The translations under genes were made by a program, and so were the position numbers. Shown in pieces: positions 6,353 through 14,420 of a DNA stretch of 17,999 nucleotides. Origin of the DNA: Candidatus Parcubacteria bacterium (lineage in GTDB: Bacteria; Patescibacteriota; Minisyncoccia; Phycocordibacterales; UBA12088). The stretch covers positions 1-17,999 of the forward strand of contig RFKD01000017.1 of NCBI GenBank assembly GCA_003694545.1, in the 5' to 3' direction. The notes beneath the pieces are model-generated. The model was not told the origin of the DNA. It made no database searches and was given only the letters and a program-made list of their open reading frames with translations. Each line of letters opens with the position of its first letter. The first letter of the stretch is position 1.

Positions 6353-7708
6353 TTAGCGCGCGAGGAAATCGAGTGGGTTGAGGTAAGCCGAAAGCGCGGC
6401 AACCGGCACCACTGCTCCACCCCGAGAACAGGGTGTTGTGGGGTTGCGCCCGGCGTCGCGGTAAAAATCTCCCATATTCCGGACTTGCACGCCCTCGCTT
6501 GCGAATACGCTAAAGTGGAGGTGTGGCCCCGTTGAGTAGCCGGTGGAGCCAGAAAGGCCGATGAGTGTTTGGTCGAAAACCGTCTGGCCTGTCCGTACGG
6601 CAATGCTGGAGAGGTGGGCGTAAAGCGTGGAAATGCCTGTCGGGTGGTCGATTAATACCCACTTGCCGTAGCTATAACAGCCGCGCACTTGATCCGTGTC
6701 GCCCGTTGCTCGCACAACGCCTGATCCTGCGCTGTAGATTTTTGTCCCTAAGGGCGCGCGAAAGTCAATGCCGTTGTGCCCTTTTCCGTTATACGCGCCT
6801 GATTTGGCAAAAGGTGTGTCGCCGAAGTATTGCGTGATGCACATATCGTTGCCAAGGGCCGATTTCCATTCCGCGCACTTGCTCACATACAACGGCTCAA
6901 ACGGAAAGTGCAGTACACCTTGTTGGGGGAGCTTTGTTGGATCAAGAAGAAAAGAAAGCTGTTGGGCGAGATCGTTCATTTCCGCCTCTATGGCTTCCCG
7001 TGCCGCCTTTTTTTGCGCCAGCAGGGCTTGGTAGGCTGTTTCTTCATTTTTTGTTTGGTTGAGCAATTGTTCCCGTTCTCGCCGCGCTTGCGCGAGCGAC
7101 ACCTCTTCCGCCTCTTTTTGGGCGAGAAGCTCGGCAAGCTGTTGGGCGCGCCGGCTCCGGTCGTCGCGCGCTTCTGCGAGATGCCGCTTTTGTTCCTCCA
7201 AGAGCCGAATGCGCGTGCGAAGGCCTTGCTGAACTTGCGCGACACTGTCATTCTCCTCCCACAAGGCGCTTAAGGAGCCGCGCGAGAGTATGGCTTCTAT
7301 CGCGCTCGTATCTCCTAGTTGCTGAAGGAGGCGCAGTAGGATCCCGACCGCCTCGCGCAGGGTGGCGATGGAATCGGTTGTTGACGCGATGGAGGTGTCG
7401 AGGTTGGCGATTTCTTGGCGGAGAGAAGCCAACTCGCGGCTCGTGCGCATAATTTCCGCTTCTAGCTTTTGCTCAGACAAACGCAATGCGTAGAAGGCGT
7501 TAGCAAGCGTTTCCCTCTGGTCGGCTATTTCGCGCAGCTGTGCCTCAAAGCGCGCGATGTCGGATTCAATTTCTTGAAGGGTTTTTTGTTTTTCTTCGAT
7601 TTGCTGTTTGATGTCATCGGCTGTTGCAAGGAATGCCGCAGCGGGAATGACTGCCAGGCACACGCCCGCACCCGCCAACACGAGGCGTAGCAGCTGCACT
7701 TTGTGCAT
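6353..7708 (-). CDS. Murein hydrolase or activator, EnvC-like: signal peptide, long coiled coil, M23 (LytM) peptidase domain
   Basis: Secreted or envelope-bound protein acting on peptidoglycan during cell separation. From the ATG at 7708 the 451-residue protein has a signal peptide: basic MHKVQLLRL, then a hydrophobic stretch to about residue 28. A coiled coil rich in Glu, Gln and Arg spans about 30-250. The C-terminal M23 domain (about 270-451) has all zinc and catalytic ligands: HNGID (His311, Asp315), YAH (His365) and HLH (His396, His398). With these intact it should be an active endopeptidase, unlike EnvC itself, which is degenerate. Four cysteines lie around the domain. The start is fixed by an extended -10 box six bases upstream; the frame is open further upstream but that would place the promoter inside the gene and bury the signal peptide. 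It follows gltX by 31 bases and closes the cell-wall cluster. Confidence 0.92.
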   Translation of the reverse strand: MHKVQLLRLVLAGAGVCLAVIPAAAFLATADDIKQQIEEKQKTLQEIESDIARFEAQLREIADQRETLANAFYALRLSEQKLEAEIMRTSRELASLRQEIANLDTSIASTTDSIATLREAVGILLRLLQQLGDTSAIEAILSRGSLSALWEENDSVAQVQQGLRTRIRLLEEQKRHLAEARDDRSRRAQQLAELLAQKEAEEVSLAQARREREQLLNQTKNEETAYQALLAQKKAAREAIEAEMNDLAQQLSFLLDPTKLPQQGVLHFPFEPLYVSKCAEWKSALGNDMCITQYFGDTPFAKSGAYNGKGHNGIDFRAPLGTKIYSAGSGVVRATGDTDQVRGCYSYGKWVLIDHPTGISTLYAHLSSIAVRTGQTVFDQTLIGLSGSTGYSTGPHLHFSVFASEGVQVRNMGDFYRDAGRNPTTPCSRGGAVVPVAALSAYLNPLDFLAR

Positions 7709-7714
7709 ACCGAA

Positions 7715-7723
7715 AGTATACCA
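7715..7723 (-). promoter_or_regulatory. Extended -10 promoter, leaderless start of the M23 gene
   Basis: On the - strand: TGG then TATACT (7720 down to 7715), then TTCGGT, then ATG at 7708. It lies wholly in the 31-base gap after gltX. The M23 gene may therefore be transcribed both from the operon and on its own. Confidence 0.7.
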
Positions 7724-7739
7724 GCCGCTTTCGCGGGGG

Positions 7740-9257
7740 TTATCCAAAGATTGCACCGGAATACCCTTCCAGAATATTTGCTGCATCGAAAAGGCGCTGC
7801 CCTGTCTCTTCTCGCCCCAGCGCCTCCATCAACACAAATGGCGAAGGGCTGCGCGCTCGCCCGGAAAGCGCGACGCGCAAGGGCCAAAGCAATGAGCCCG
7901 CGCTCGCAAGCGAAAAGCGCTCTATTGCCGATGGAATGATATGTTCGCGCACTTTGCGCTCGAGTGTGTGCGCTTTCCACTTTTGCGTCATGTTTGACAA
8001 AGCGTGGCGCGCAAAGGAGAGTGCGTCTCTTGTTGCCAGGGCAGCACGGCGTCCCGCGGCTTCCTCCTTCAATTTTACCTTACTGACGAGGAGATCAGCG
8101 AATTGCTGAGGCCCGTTGTTGTATTCCGGAAACACCATTGGGCGCAATTCATAAAACAACCACTCCCCTTCCCTCACCTGCCGCGCTATGTCTGTCGCAG
8201 AGGATACTCTGCTGAGGAAATCTTCAAGGGCGGTGGAGGAGTTTTTGAATTTCTCAAGAATCACCTTTGCGTTTTCGTAATCCGCCAAGGCGCGCGCGAT
8301 GTAGGTGAGTTGGAACCTTTTCGTCTTACGGCGCAGGTGTTGGGCGTTAAACCAATTGAGCTTTTCGAGGTTGAAGATCGCGCCGCCTTTTTGCACCCCG
8401 TTTAAGGAAAATGCTTGCGCGAGGTCTTCGAGCACGCTTGCCAGATTTGTGCGCTCTCCGCCGCGTACTGTTCGGACACCAAAAAGTTCTTGGTCCGTGC
8501 CCGGATTCCAGCCCAAGAGAGCGAGGTAGTTGACGAGCGCTTCCGGCAGATAGCCCATGCGCCGATACTCACTTATGGAAACTGCACCATAGCGTTTGGA
8601 AAGCTTGGAGCGATCGGGAGCAAGCAATAAGGGAAGGTGTGCGTATTGCGGGCGGGGGAACCTCAGCGCTTCTTGGATGAGGATCTGCCGCGGTGTGTTG
8701 GAAATGTGGTCTTCCCCGCGAACAACATGGGTCACCCCCATATCTGCGTCATCAACCACCACGGCAAAATGATACAGCGGCTCTTCGAGCGAACGGGCAA
8801 TGACCATATCACCGAGCGAATCCACTTCCATTGTTACCGTGCCTCGGACGATGTCATTGAATGTAACGACCCCTCCTGGGTTGCGCAAACGGACAACCTG
8901 AACCTCTTTGCCAGGTTCGCGCTTGCTCTCTTCTGCGGAGAGGTAAGCCTTATGTTCGTTGATGAGACGCTGGAGAAGTTCGCGGTAGCGCTTTGCCCGT
9001 TCACTTTGGCGGACCGAAGGATGAGCGCTTTTCCAAACCCCCAACCACCGCAAGCCTTGCATAATGTCTTTTTCAAACACCTTGCGGGAGCGCGCCCGGT
9101 CGGTGTCTTCAATGCGCACGAGAAATGCGCCGCCTTGGTTGCGCGCGAAGAGGTAATTAAACAACGCGGTGCGCGCGGTGCCCACATGGAGAAAACCAGT
9201 GGGGCTTGGGGCGACGCGGGTGATGACGGGTACTGCTTGCTCTGTCATACGATCCAT
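7740..9257 (-). CDS. gltX: Glutamyl-tRNA synthetase
   Basis: Charges tRNA-Glu (and perhaps tRNA-Gln, if the cell uses the amidotransferase route) in the cytoplasm. From the ATG at 9257 (505 aa) the class I signature PSPTGFLHVGTARTALFNYL is at the N-terminus, with HVGT at residues 24-27. RGEDHISNTPRQI follows, and KLSKR (KMSKS equivalent) is at 218-222. Anticodon-binding helices follow to the end. The segment between AYLSAEE and VVRLRNPGG is only about ten residues, where most GluRS carry about 35, and it has no cysteines. The start could also be the ATG at 9248. A GGAGGG sits 12-13 bases before 9257, a long spacing. It begins 22 bases after murG and belongs to the cell-wall operon. Identification is firm; the exact start is not. 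Confidence 0.96.
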   Translation of the reverse strand: MDRMTEQAVPVITRVAPSPTGFLHVGTARTALFNYLFARNQGGAFLVRIEDTDRARSRKVFEKDIMQGLRWLGVWKSAHPSVRQSERAKRYRELLQRLINEHKAYLSAEESKREPGKEVQVVRLRNPGGVVTFNDIVRGTVTMEVDSLGDMVIARSLEEPLYHFAVVVDDADMGVTHVVRGEDHISNTPRQILIQEALRFPRPQYAHLPLLLAPDRSKLSKRYGAVSISEYRRMGYLPEALVNYLALLGWNPGTDQELFGVRTVRGGERTNLASVLEDLAQAFSLNGVQKGGAIFNLEKLNWFNAQHLRRKTKRFQLTYIARALADYENAKVILEKFKNSSTALEDFLSRVSSATDIARQVREGEWLFYELRPMVFPEYNNGPQQFADLLVSKVKLKEEAAGRRAALATRDALSFARHALSNMTQKWKAHTLERKVREHIIPSAIERFSLASAGSLLWPLRVALSGRARSPSPFVLMEALGREETGQRLFDAANILEGYSGAIFG

Positions 9258-9279
9258 AACAAAGGGTATCCCTCCGCAA

Positions 9280-10428
9280 CTATGAGGCGGGGGCTTCGTG
9301 CGTGATGCCAAAACGCAGTAGTTCACGGGCAAGCACTTCTGCGGCGTCTGGCCGGCAGAATGTCCGGGCGTTGCTTGCCATTTCTTTGCGGAGGGCTTTA
9401 TCGCTCACAACTTTTTCCAACTCCGCTACAAGCACATGAGGCGTGAGGTTGCCTTGCTCGATCACGGAAGCGGCTCCGAGGCGCGCGTATGCGTAAGCGT
9501 TTTTGCGCTGGTCGCGGCTGACTTCTTCTGGTATGGGAACAAGGATTGTAGGGGCGCCACTGCACGCCAGTTCCGCAATGGTGCCGCTTCCCGCCCGGGA
9601 AACCACGACAGACGCTGCCCCCATTGCGGCGCGCATTGCCGCATCGCCGAGAAAGCCATGCGCCTGGTAGCGGTGGGCTTTTGGATTGCCGCGCAGAATG
9701 ACTTTGGCGGTTTGTTCCACGCTTTGTATGTGCGCCTTCCCCGTTTGGTGAATGACGAAAAAGTGCTCCACCAACTCTGGGAGTGATTTCAATACGACAT
9801 CGTTAATGGCCTGTGCGCCAAGCGATCCGGTCAGGAACACCACGACGGGCATATCCGCGTTTTCAATGCCAAACAGCGCTCGTCCGTTGTCTTTTGGAGG
9901 GAGAAGCATACTACGGCGGACGGGATGTCCCACAAGGGCGACCTTGTCTTTCACATCCTCTAAGTACGGCAGGGATTCCGGGTAGGTAATGGCAATACGC
10001 TCGGCCCATTTGCGCGCGAGCAAGTTTGCGCGCCCGGGAATAGCGTCGGAGTCATGGATAACAATGGGGATACGCAAGACGTGCGCGGCAGTAACCACCG
10101 GCACGCTCGCGTAGCCGCCTTTGCTGAACACCACATCGGGGAAAATGCGATAGAGCATTTTAAGGGCGCGCAGTGTTCCGCTGAAGGTTTTTATCGGGTC
10201 GAAGAGGTTGGCTATGCTCGGGTAGCGTCGAACTTTTCCTGCGGGTATCTTTTCAAAGTGAATATCAAACTCGTACAACAAGCGTGCGTCGAACGGCTCA
10301 GGGGCAAGGTAATACAGCTCTGGCTGGATGAGATGCTCGCGCGTGGCGATTTCCCTTATGGCTTCCGCCACCGCAATGATTGGGTAAAAGTGGCCGCCGC
10401 TGCCGCCGCCGGTGAAGGCTATTTTCAT
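9280..10428 (-). CDS. murG: UDP-GlcNAc:lipid I N-acetylglucosaminyltransferase MurG
   Basis: Adds GlcNAc to lipid I to make lipid II on the inner face of the membrane, the last cytoplasmic step of peptidoglycan precursor synthesis. The 382-residue protein starts with the glycine-rich donor loop TGGGSGGHFYP (residues 6-16). VVFSKGGYASVPVV and IPIVIHDSDAIPGRAN follow in the acceptor domain. The UDP-GlcNAc domain has FLTGSLGAQAIND and VVSRAGSGTIAELACSGAP, with the usual Glu. Length is typical. The usual acceptor motif HEQN is replaced by HDSD, which is seen in some lineages. The ATG overlaps the ftsW stop as ATGA, so it is translationally coupled to ftsW, as in classical dcw clusters. Confidence 0.97.
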   Translation of the reverse strand: MKIAFTGGGSGGHFYPIIAVAEAIREIATREHLIQPELYYLAPEPFDARLLYEFDIHFEKIPAGKVRRYPSIANLFDPIKTFSGTLRALKMLYRIFPDVVFSKGGYASVPVVTAAHVLRIPIVIHDSDAIPGRANLLARKWAERIAITYPESLPYLEDVKDKVALVGHPVRRSMLLPPKDNGRALFGIENADMPVVVFLTGSLGAQAINDVVLKSLPELVEHFFVIHQTGKAHIQSVEQTAKVILRGNPKAHRYQAHGFLGDAAMRAAMGAASVVVSRAGSGTIAELACSGAPTILVPIPEEVSRDQRKNAYAYARLGAASVIEQGNLTPHVLVAELEKVVSDKALRKEMASNARTFCRPDAAEVLARELLRFGITHEAPAS

Positions 10429-11570
10429 ACTCGTTTGCGCGTTATATGCAGAGCAATCCCGCTCATTGCGAGAAGTCCCAAAAGCGAGGTCCCGCCTTGG
10501 CTAAAAAAGGGAAGCGTCATCCCAGAAAGCGGCAACGCCCCCGCCATAGCGCCAATGTTCCACGCCGCTTGCATGTTAAGGAGTGTAGCAAATCCGAGGA
10601 GGAAGAGTCCACCAAACGGCTCTCTAGCGACGAGGCGCCAGCCTATCCAACCTAATCGGATACCGAGCGCGACGAACAGCGCAATGACAAGTAGTGATCC
10701 AACAAATCCTGTTTCTTCAGCATAGATGGCAAAAATGGAGTCGTTGAGCGCCTGAGGCAAACCGCTGTACTTCACCAACCCCGCTCCAATGCCTTGCCCC
10801 CACACGCCTCCCGAGCCGATTGCAATCTTTGCTGTTTCCACTTGGAATCCCGCGCCAATGGGATCATTGATAAGCCCGAGGAATACCGCAATGCGCTCCC
10901 AAATGTAGGGGCGGGAGAAAACGAGCGCCGTAAATCCAACCCCCACAGTCGCAAGGGCCCACAACACATAACGCCAGGGAAGGCCCGCGAGAAACATCAT
11001 TACCCCAACTGCCGCTAGCATCACCACAAGATTGCTGGTGTCGCGCTGGAGCAGTAAGAGGCCGACAACCAAGCCAATAACCCCAGCAACTGTTGGGATC
11101 CGCCTCTCCCATGGTATTTGCCGTGTTCGATCGAGCGCCCAAGCGACCGCAAACACCACAGCAAACTTCAAAAGCTCGCTGGTTTGGAATGTGGTGAAAC
11201 CAAGATCGAGCCAACGGCGCGCTCCGTTGATTTCAACGCCCAACGAAGGAACAAAGGTTAGCATTCCCAACAAGAACGCCCCCCCAAAGACAAAAGGCGC
11301 TGATGCCTTTACCCAACGCAAGGGGGTGTGGGCAAGGAGAAAGAAAGCTAAGCCTCCAACTCCTACTCCAATGCCAATTTGCGTAATGAGGATCCTTCCG
11401 AGCAATGCGGTTTGATGGTACGCGATCAGAGAGAGCGCGGCGGAAAGGAAGGTAATGATGCCGACAAGGACGAGAGCGCCAATGAGAAAAAGCGTCGCAC
11501 GGTCCACAGGTTCGGCATTAGCGCGCGCGAAAAATTTTCGTATCAATTGTAGCGGCGGGCGCTGGCGCAT
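10425..11570 (-). CDS. ftsW: Septal peptidoglycan glycosyltransferase FtsW (SEDS family)
   Basis: Polytopic membrane enzyme that polymerises lipid II at the division septum with a class B PBP. From the ATG at 11570 (381 aa) it has a basic N-terminus and about nine or ten hydrophobic segments. SEDS landmarks are in order: NGARRWLDLGFTTFQTSELLK, LLLLQRDTSNLVVML (the Asp of the usual QPDLGT is kept), DSIFAIYAEETGFVGSLL, NIGAMAGALPLSGMTLPFFS and QGGTSLL. The last replaces the usual SYGGSS. RodA is the alternative, but the position between mraY and murG argues for FtsW. The frame is open further upstream into mraY; the ATG at 11570, 11 bases after the mraY stop, is preferred. No obvious Shine-Dalgarno is present, so coupling to mraY is likely. 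Confidence 0.93.
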   Translation of the reverse strand: MRQRPPLQLIRKFFARANAEPVDRATLFLIGALVLVGIITFLSAALSLIAYHQTALLGRILITQIGIGVGVGGLAFFLLAHTPLRWVKASAPFVFGGAFLLGMLTFVPSLGVEINGARRWLDLGFTTFQTSELLKFAVVFAVAWALDRTRQIPWERRIPTVAGVIGLVVGLLLLQRDTSNLVVMLAAVGVMMFLAGLPWRYVLWALATVGVGFTALVFSRPYIWERIAVFLGLINDPIGAGFQVETAKIAIGSGGVWGQGIGAGLVKYSGLPQALNDSIFAIYAEETGFVGSLLVIALFVALGIRLGWIGWRLVAREPFGGLFLLGFATLLNMQAAWNIGAMAGALPLSGMTLPFFSQGGTSLLGLLAMSGIALHITRKRV

Positions 11571-11581
11571 AACGCAGCAAG

Positions 11582-12649
11582 CTACACGCCAATGGCGACC
11601 AGAACTCCCACGAACGCCGAGAGAATGGAGAAAACCCAATACCGCATCGTGACTTTATACGGCGGCCACCCAATGGCTTCGAAATGGTGATGAATTGGCG
11701 CGATGCGAAAGATTTTCGCTCCCTTGCGCAAACGTTTTGATGCCACTTGGATAATGTTGGAGGCTACCGTCAACACGAGAGGAAGCGCGATAATCGGCAA
11801 GGCGAGAACCCCCTTCCCCTCCCCGAGCGTATCGGTCATCAGCACCACGACGGTGAGCGTCATCGTGAGCGCCATAATGCCGGTTTCCGTCATATAAAAC
11901 CGCGCGGGCGGAATGTTGAACCACAAAAACGCCAAGAGCGCGCCCAAGACCGCGAAGCAAAAAGCGGCAAGGTCATACTGCGCGTTATGGAGGGCAATGA
12001 TCCCGTACGCGCCATACACGCTCGCAAACACCCCGCCCGCTAATCCGTCAATACCATCGATGACGCCGGAAGCATACAACGCAAGCGCAATGATGATGAC
12101 AAAGGGGATAAACAACACTCCCAGCGAGATGACATTATTGCCGAGCCATGAGATGGCGTCGACTTCCAGTTTGCTCCAAAACCACCACCCAACGCCCGCG
12201 CCAAACAAGGAGACCAGAGCGAGCCGCGCGCGTAGCGGCAATCCCCACCCCTTGTTAGGAAGCACGGTAAGGATGTCATCCACCAGCCCGACGAACGCAC
12301 CGAACATAAGAGCGCTCAGCGGGAGCCAAGTTTGTTCGCGAGAGAGGTACTGGAAGCGCGCGACGCCGTCGTTATTATCTATAGACGCGATGAGCCAGAA
12401 AAAGAGCGTTGTGAGGAGCACTGAACCCCACACGACAATGCCGCCCATACGCGGCACACGCACTTCCCGCTCTTTGTGCAGGCGGTCGAATTCTTCTGTG
12501 TCGCCTCCACCCATCCCCTTCCCCTTCCCCCCTTTCTTTTTCCAAGCGCGGTAACGGTAGAGAAAATGTGTTACCAAAGGTGTGAGCGCTATTCCCACCA
12601 AGAATGCGGTAACCGCAGGAACCAACAAACGAAGAGCAAAGGAATCCAT
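11582..12649 (-). CDS. mraY: Phospho-N-acetylmuramoyl-pentapeptide transferase MraY
   Basis: Integral membrane enzyme that transfers phospho-MurNAc-pentapeptide to undecaprenyl phosphate, forming lipid I. The 355-residue protein has about ten membrane segments. It carries VPRMGG (65-70), the metal-binding GLVDDILT with Asp124-Asp125, VIDGIDGLAGG (196-206), and the cytoplasmic loop APIHHHFEAIGWP with HHH at 320-322. All are diagnostic of MraY rather than WecA. The loop after the first membrane segment is an unusual Lys/Gly-rich tract (residues 36-50, KKKGGKGKGMGGG). The usual Lys-x-Gly-Thr-Pro before MGG is replaced by Arg-Val-Pro-Arg. The start ATG at 12649 lies nine bases after the carboxypeptidase stop. 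murD, often between mraY and ftsW, is absent here. Confidence 0.96.
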   Translation of the reverse strand: MDSFALRLLVPAVTAFLVGIALTPLVTHFLYRYRAWKKKGGKGKGMGGGDTEEFDRLHKEREVRVPRMGGIVVWGSVLLTTLFFWLIASIDNNDGVARFQYLSREQTWLPLSALMFGAFVGLVDDILTVLPNKGWGLPLRARLALVSLFGAGVGWWFWSKLEVDAISWLGNNVISLGVLFIPFVIIIALALYASGVIDGIDGLAGGVFASVYGAYGIIALHNAQYDLAAFCFAVLGALLAFLWFNIPPARFYMTETGIMALTMTLTVVVLMTDTLGEGKGVLALPIIALPLVLTVASNIIQVASKRLRKGAKIFRIAPIHHHFEAIGWPPYKVTMRYWVFSILSAFVGVLVAIGV

Positions 12650-12658
12650 ACGGCACTA

Positions 12659-13837
12659 CTACCAATTTCCTAACCGCATTTCGCGCACGAGTTTTTCCAC
12701 AATGCGTTGCATGTCGGTAATTCGTCCTTCTCGAGAAGATCCCATAACGACAATAATCGCGCGATGGCGCGGGGAGAGCTCTACCGCGAGCGCGAGGTTG
12801 CCGCCAGCGCTGGTGGTAAACCCTGTTTTAGAAAACAACACGCGGGCGTCTTTCCACGCGAGCGGATTGGTGTTAGGAAAGTACCTCCTGCTTCCGTCGG
12901 GAAATTGTAAAGAGATTCCTTGCTCGAGCGTCGCTTGGGCTATGTGGGGTTCGTGGGTAAGAATGAAGCCGACGACGCTTGCAATATCATAGGGAGAGCC
13001 GACCGCCGTTGGGATAGCGTCGTCAATGTCCAACCCGGAAGGGCTTTGCAGTGTTACGCTTTGGGTGCCAAGCGCGCGGGCGAGTTGGTTCATTGACTCC
13101 ATAAAGCGCGCGCGGGCGGCTTCAGGAGACGCGGCCTTGCCATACCAAGGGGCGCTTGCGATGGCGTCAGCTGTTTCGTTGGAAGAAGCACTCATCATCA
13201 GCGCGAGTGCACGTTCCCACGGTAAGGTGAGGGACATTTCTTGTGGCGCACGCCGACTTACGCTTCTTATCTCAGCGCTCAGGGAAGGAATATTGTACCG
13301 CGGCAATCCTTCCGGTGTTTGAAGAACTGGCGGCGTTGTGGAGGCGGTTTGCGTTGTGGTGGTTGCAGGACGCGCTTCCGCAGGTGCTGTTACCGTGAGG
13401 TCTTCAGGAGCAGAGGCGGCAGAAGGTTGGTCGGCATAAGGAGGAGAAGTGTCCTCCGACGCGGTGTGTTCTAAGGGAAAGCGCACGGTAATGTGGGATT
13501 GCGCGAAAGGACCGCGCGCGGCGGCAAGCGCCGTGAATATTTTTGTGAGCGACGCAAGAGGGCGAGGATCCATCGCATTTTTCTCACCGAGCACTTCCCC
13601 TGTTGTTGCATTCACGACCACAGCCGCTTGGGCCTCAAGAGGAAGATCTTCCAGGATGTTGCGCAGTGTTTGGGGAGTAGTTGGCGCGTTGTTCGGCTCG
13701 GTAAGCGCGAGCGAAGTGCTTGCGCTTTGAGATGACGCGCGCGGCTCACCCGAAAGAATGAGAGTTCCAAGCGCAAAAGAGGCGGCCGCTGCAAGCAAGG
13801 TACACGCCATTGAGAAGAGGTGGTTTGTGGTACCCAT
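12659..13837 (-). CDS. D-alanyl-D-alanine carboxypeptidase (S11 family, PBP5-like)
   Basis: Secreted or membrane-anchored serine enzyme that trims the terminal D-Ala from peptidoglycan stem peptides. The 392-residue protein has an uncleaved anchor or signal segment (about residues 8-28). The three penicillin-binding motifs are in order: SLTK (Ser96, Lys99), SSN (Ser218-Asn220) and KTG (337-339, in FSKTGFTTSAGG). Between the first two motifs, residues about 125-180 form a Thr/Ala/Pro-rich low-complexity insert (RPATTTTQTASTTPP) that is probably an exposed flexible loop. The PBP5 C-terminal beta domain and amphipathic anchor are missing, so anchoring must be N-terminal. It begins 20 bases after scpB; there is no Shine-Dalgarno. 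S11 is preferred over a beta-lactamase because of the KTG context and the cell-wall operon. Confidence 0.92.
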   Translation of the reverse strand: MGTTNHLFSMACTLLAAAASFALGTLILSGEPRASSQSASTSLALTEPNNAPTTPQTLRNILEDLPLEAQAAVVVNATTGEVLGEKNAMDPRPLASLTKIFTALAAARGPFAQSHITVRFPLEHTASEDTSPPYADQPSAASAPEDLTVTAPAEARPATTTTQTASTTPPVLQTPEGLPRYNIPSLSAEIRSVSRRAPQEMSLTLPWERALALMMSASSNETADAIASAPWYGKAASPEAARARFMESMNQLARALGTQSVTLQSPSGLDIDDAIPTAVGSPYDIASVVGFILTHEPHIAQATLEQGISLQFPDGSRRYFPNTNPLAWKDARVLFSKTGFTTSAGGNLALAVELSPRHRAIIVVMGSSREGRITDMQRIVEKLVREMRLGNW

Positions 13838-13857
13838 AGCGTTTTGATTATTGATCG

Positions 13858-14397
13858 TTAGGGCTGTTGCTGCTCATCACTATAGCCCAGCGCTTGGCGC
13901 AATGACTGCCGCCGCGCTGCGTATTCCGGCAGATCTTCCACGCGCGCGACTCCTAAAGCTGTAAGCGCCGCCGCGCTGGGCACATAAAAAACAGCGTCTT
14001 TTTTCTCTTCCCGCTCCACAATCCCGGCGCGCAACAAGGCGCTTAAAACAACTCCCGTATTGACCCCGCGCACATAGTCGAGCGTTTCTTTCGACACAGG
14101 CGCGAGATAACAAATAGCGGCAAGCGTTTCTTGCGCGGCCGGCGACAAATGCGCGCTTTTTTCTTCGGCAGGCGCCGCGAGCGCGACGGTGTTGTCGGAC
14201 GCGCTCAACACAAGCCCGGCGGCGCGCGTAAGCTCTTGTGCTTGCGCTATAATAAGCGGCATCTCCTCACGCCGAACGCCTAAGCGGTGCGCGCTTTCCG
14301 CAATTTCCATTACTCCGCCTTCTTGCGCGAGCAATGCGATAAGGCGCTGCGGCGCGGAGGTTTCCGTGTGGACAGATACCGAAGCCGATGTATCCAT
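13858..14397 (-). CDS. scpB: Segregation and condensation protein B
   Basis: Dimeric winged-helix subunit that binds ScpA in the SMC condensin complex for chromosome segregation. The 179-residue protein has one winged-helix domain (about 15-75) and a second (about 80-165). Signature stretches are LSPAAQETLAAICYLAPVSK, then YVRGVNTGVVLSALLRAGIV, FYVPSAAALTALGV and DLPEY, corresponding to the ScpB core. Acidic and Gln-rich tail. The start at 14397 is supported by an extended -10 box exactly six bases upstream. A good Shine-Dalgarno AAGGAGGT also lies in the 23-base gap after scpA, but it is about 16 bases from the ATG, too far to serve it. It pairs with scpA immediately upstream. Confidence 0.93.
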   Translation of the reverse strand: MDTSASVSVHTETSAPQRLIALLAQEGGVMEIAESAHRLGVRREEMPLIIAQAQELTRAAGLVLSASDNTVALAAPAEEKSAHLSPAAQETLAAICYLAPVSKETLDYVRGVNTGVVLSALLRAGIVEREEKKDAVFYVPSAAALTALGVARVEDLPEYAARRQSLRQALGYSDEQQQP

Positions 14398-14403
14398 ACA
14401 CGC

Positions 14404-14412
14404 ATCATACCA
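14404..14412 (-). promoter_or_regulatory. Extended -10 promoter, leaderless start of scpB
   Basis: On the - strand: TGG then TATGAT (14409 down to 14404), then GCGTGT, then ATG at 14397. It lies inside the operon, in the gap after scpA, partly next to an AAGGAGGT run (14420 down to 14413). The box may therefore be an internal promoter. Confidence 0.55.
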
Positions 14413-14420
14413 TACCTCCT

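Noticed and set aside
8637..9305. Long + strand open frame opposite gltX
   Set aside because: gltX is certain from its synthetase motifs. The opposite frame is a by-product of GC-rich codon use.
10054..10725. Long + strand open frame opposite murG and ftsW
   Set aside because: It spans two firmly identified genes and has no coherent protein features.
14413..14420. Shine-Dalgarno AAGGAGGT before scpB
   Set aside because: It is about 16 bases from the scpB ATG, and nearer ATGs are out of frame or stop at once. The leaderless layout explains the start better, though the run may still have some role.
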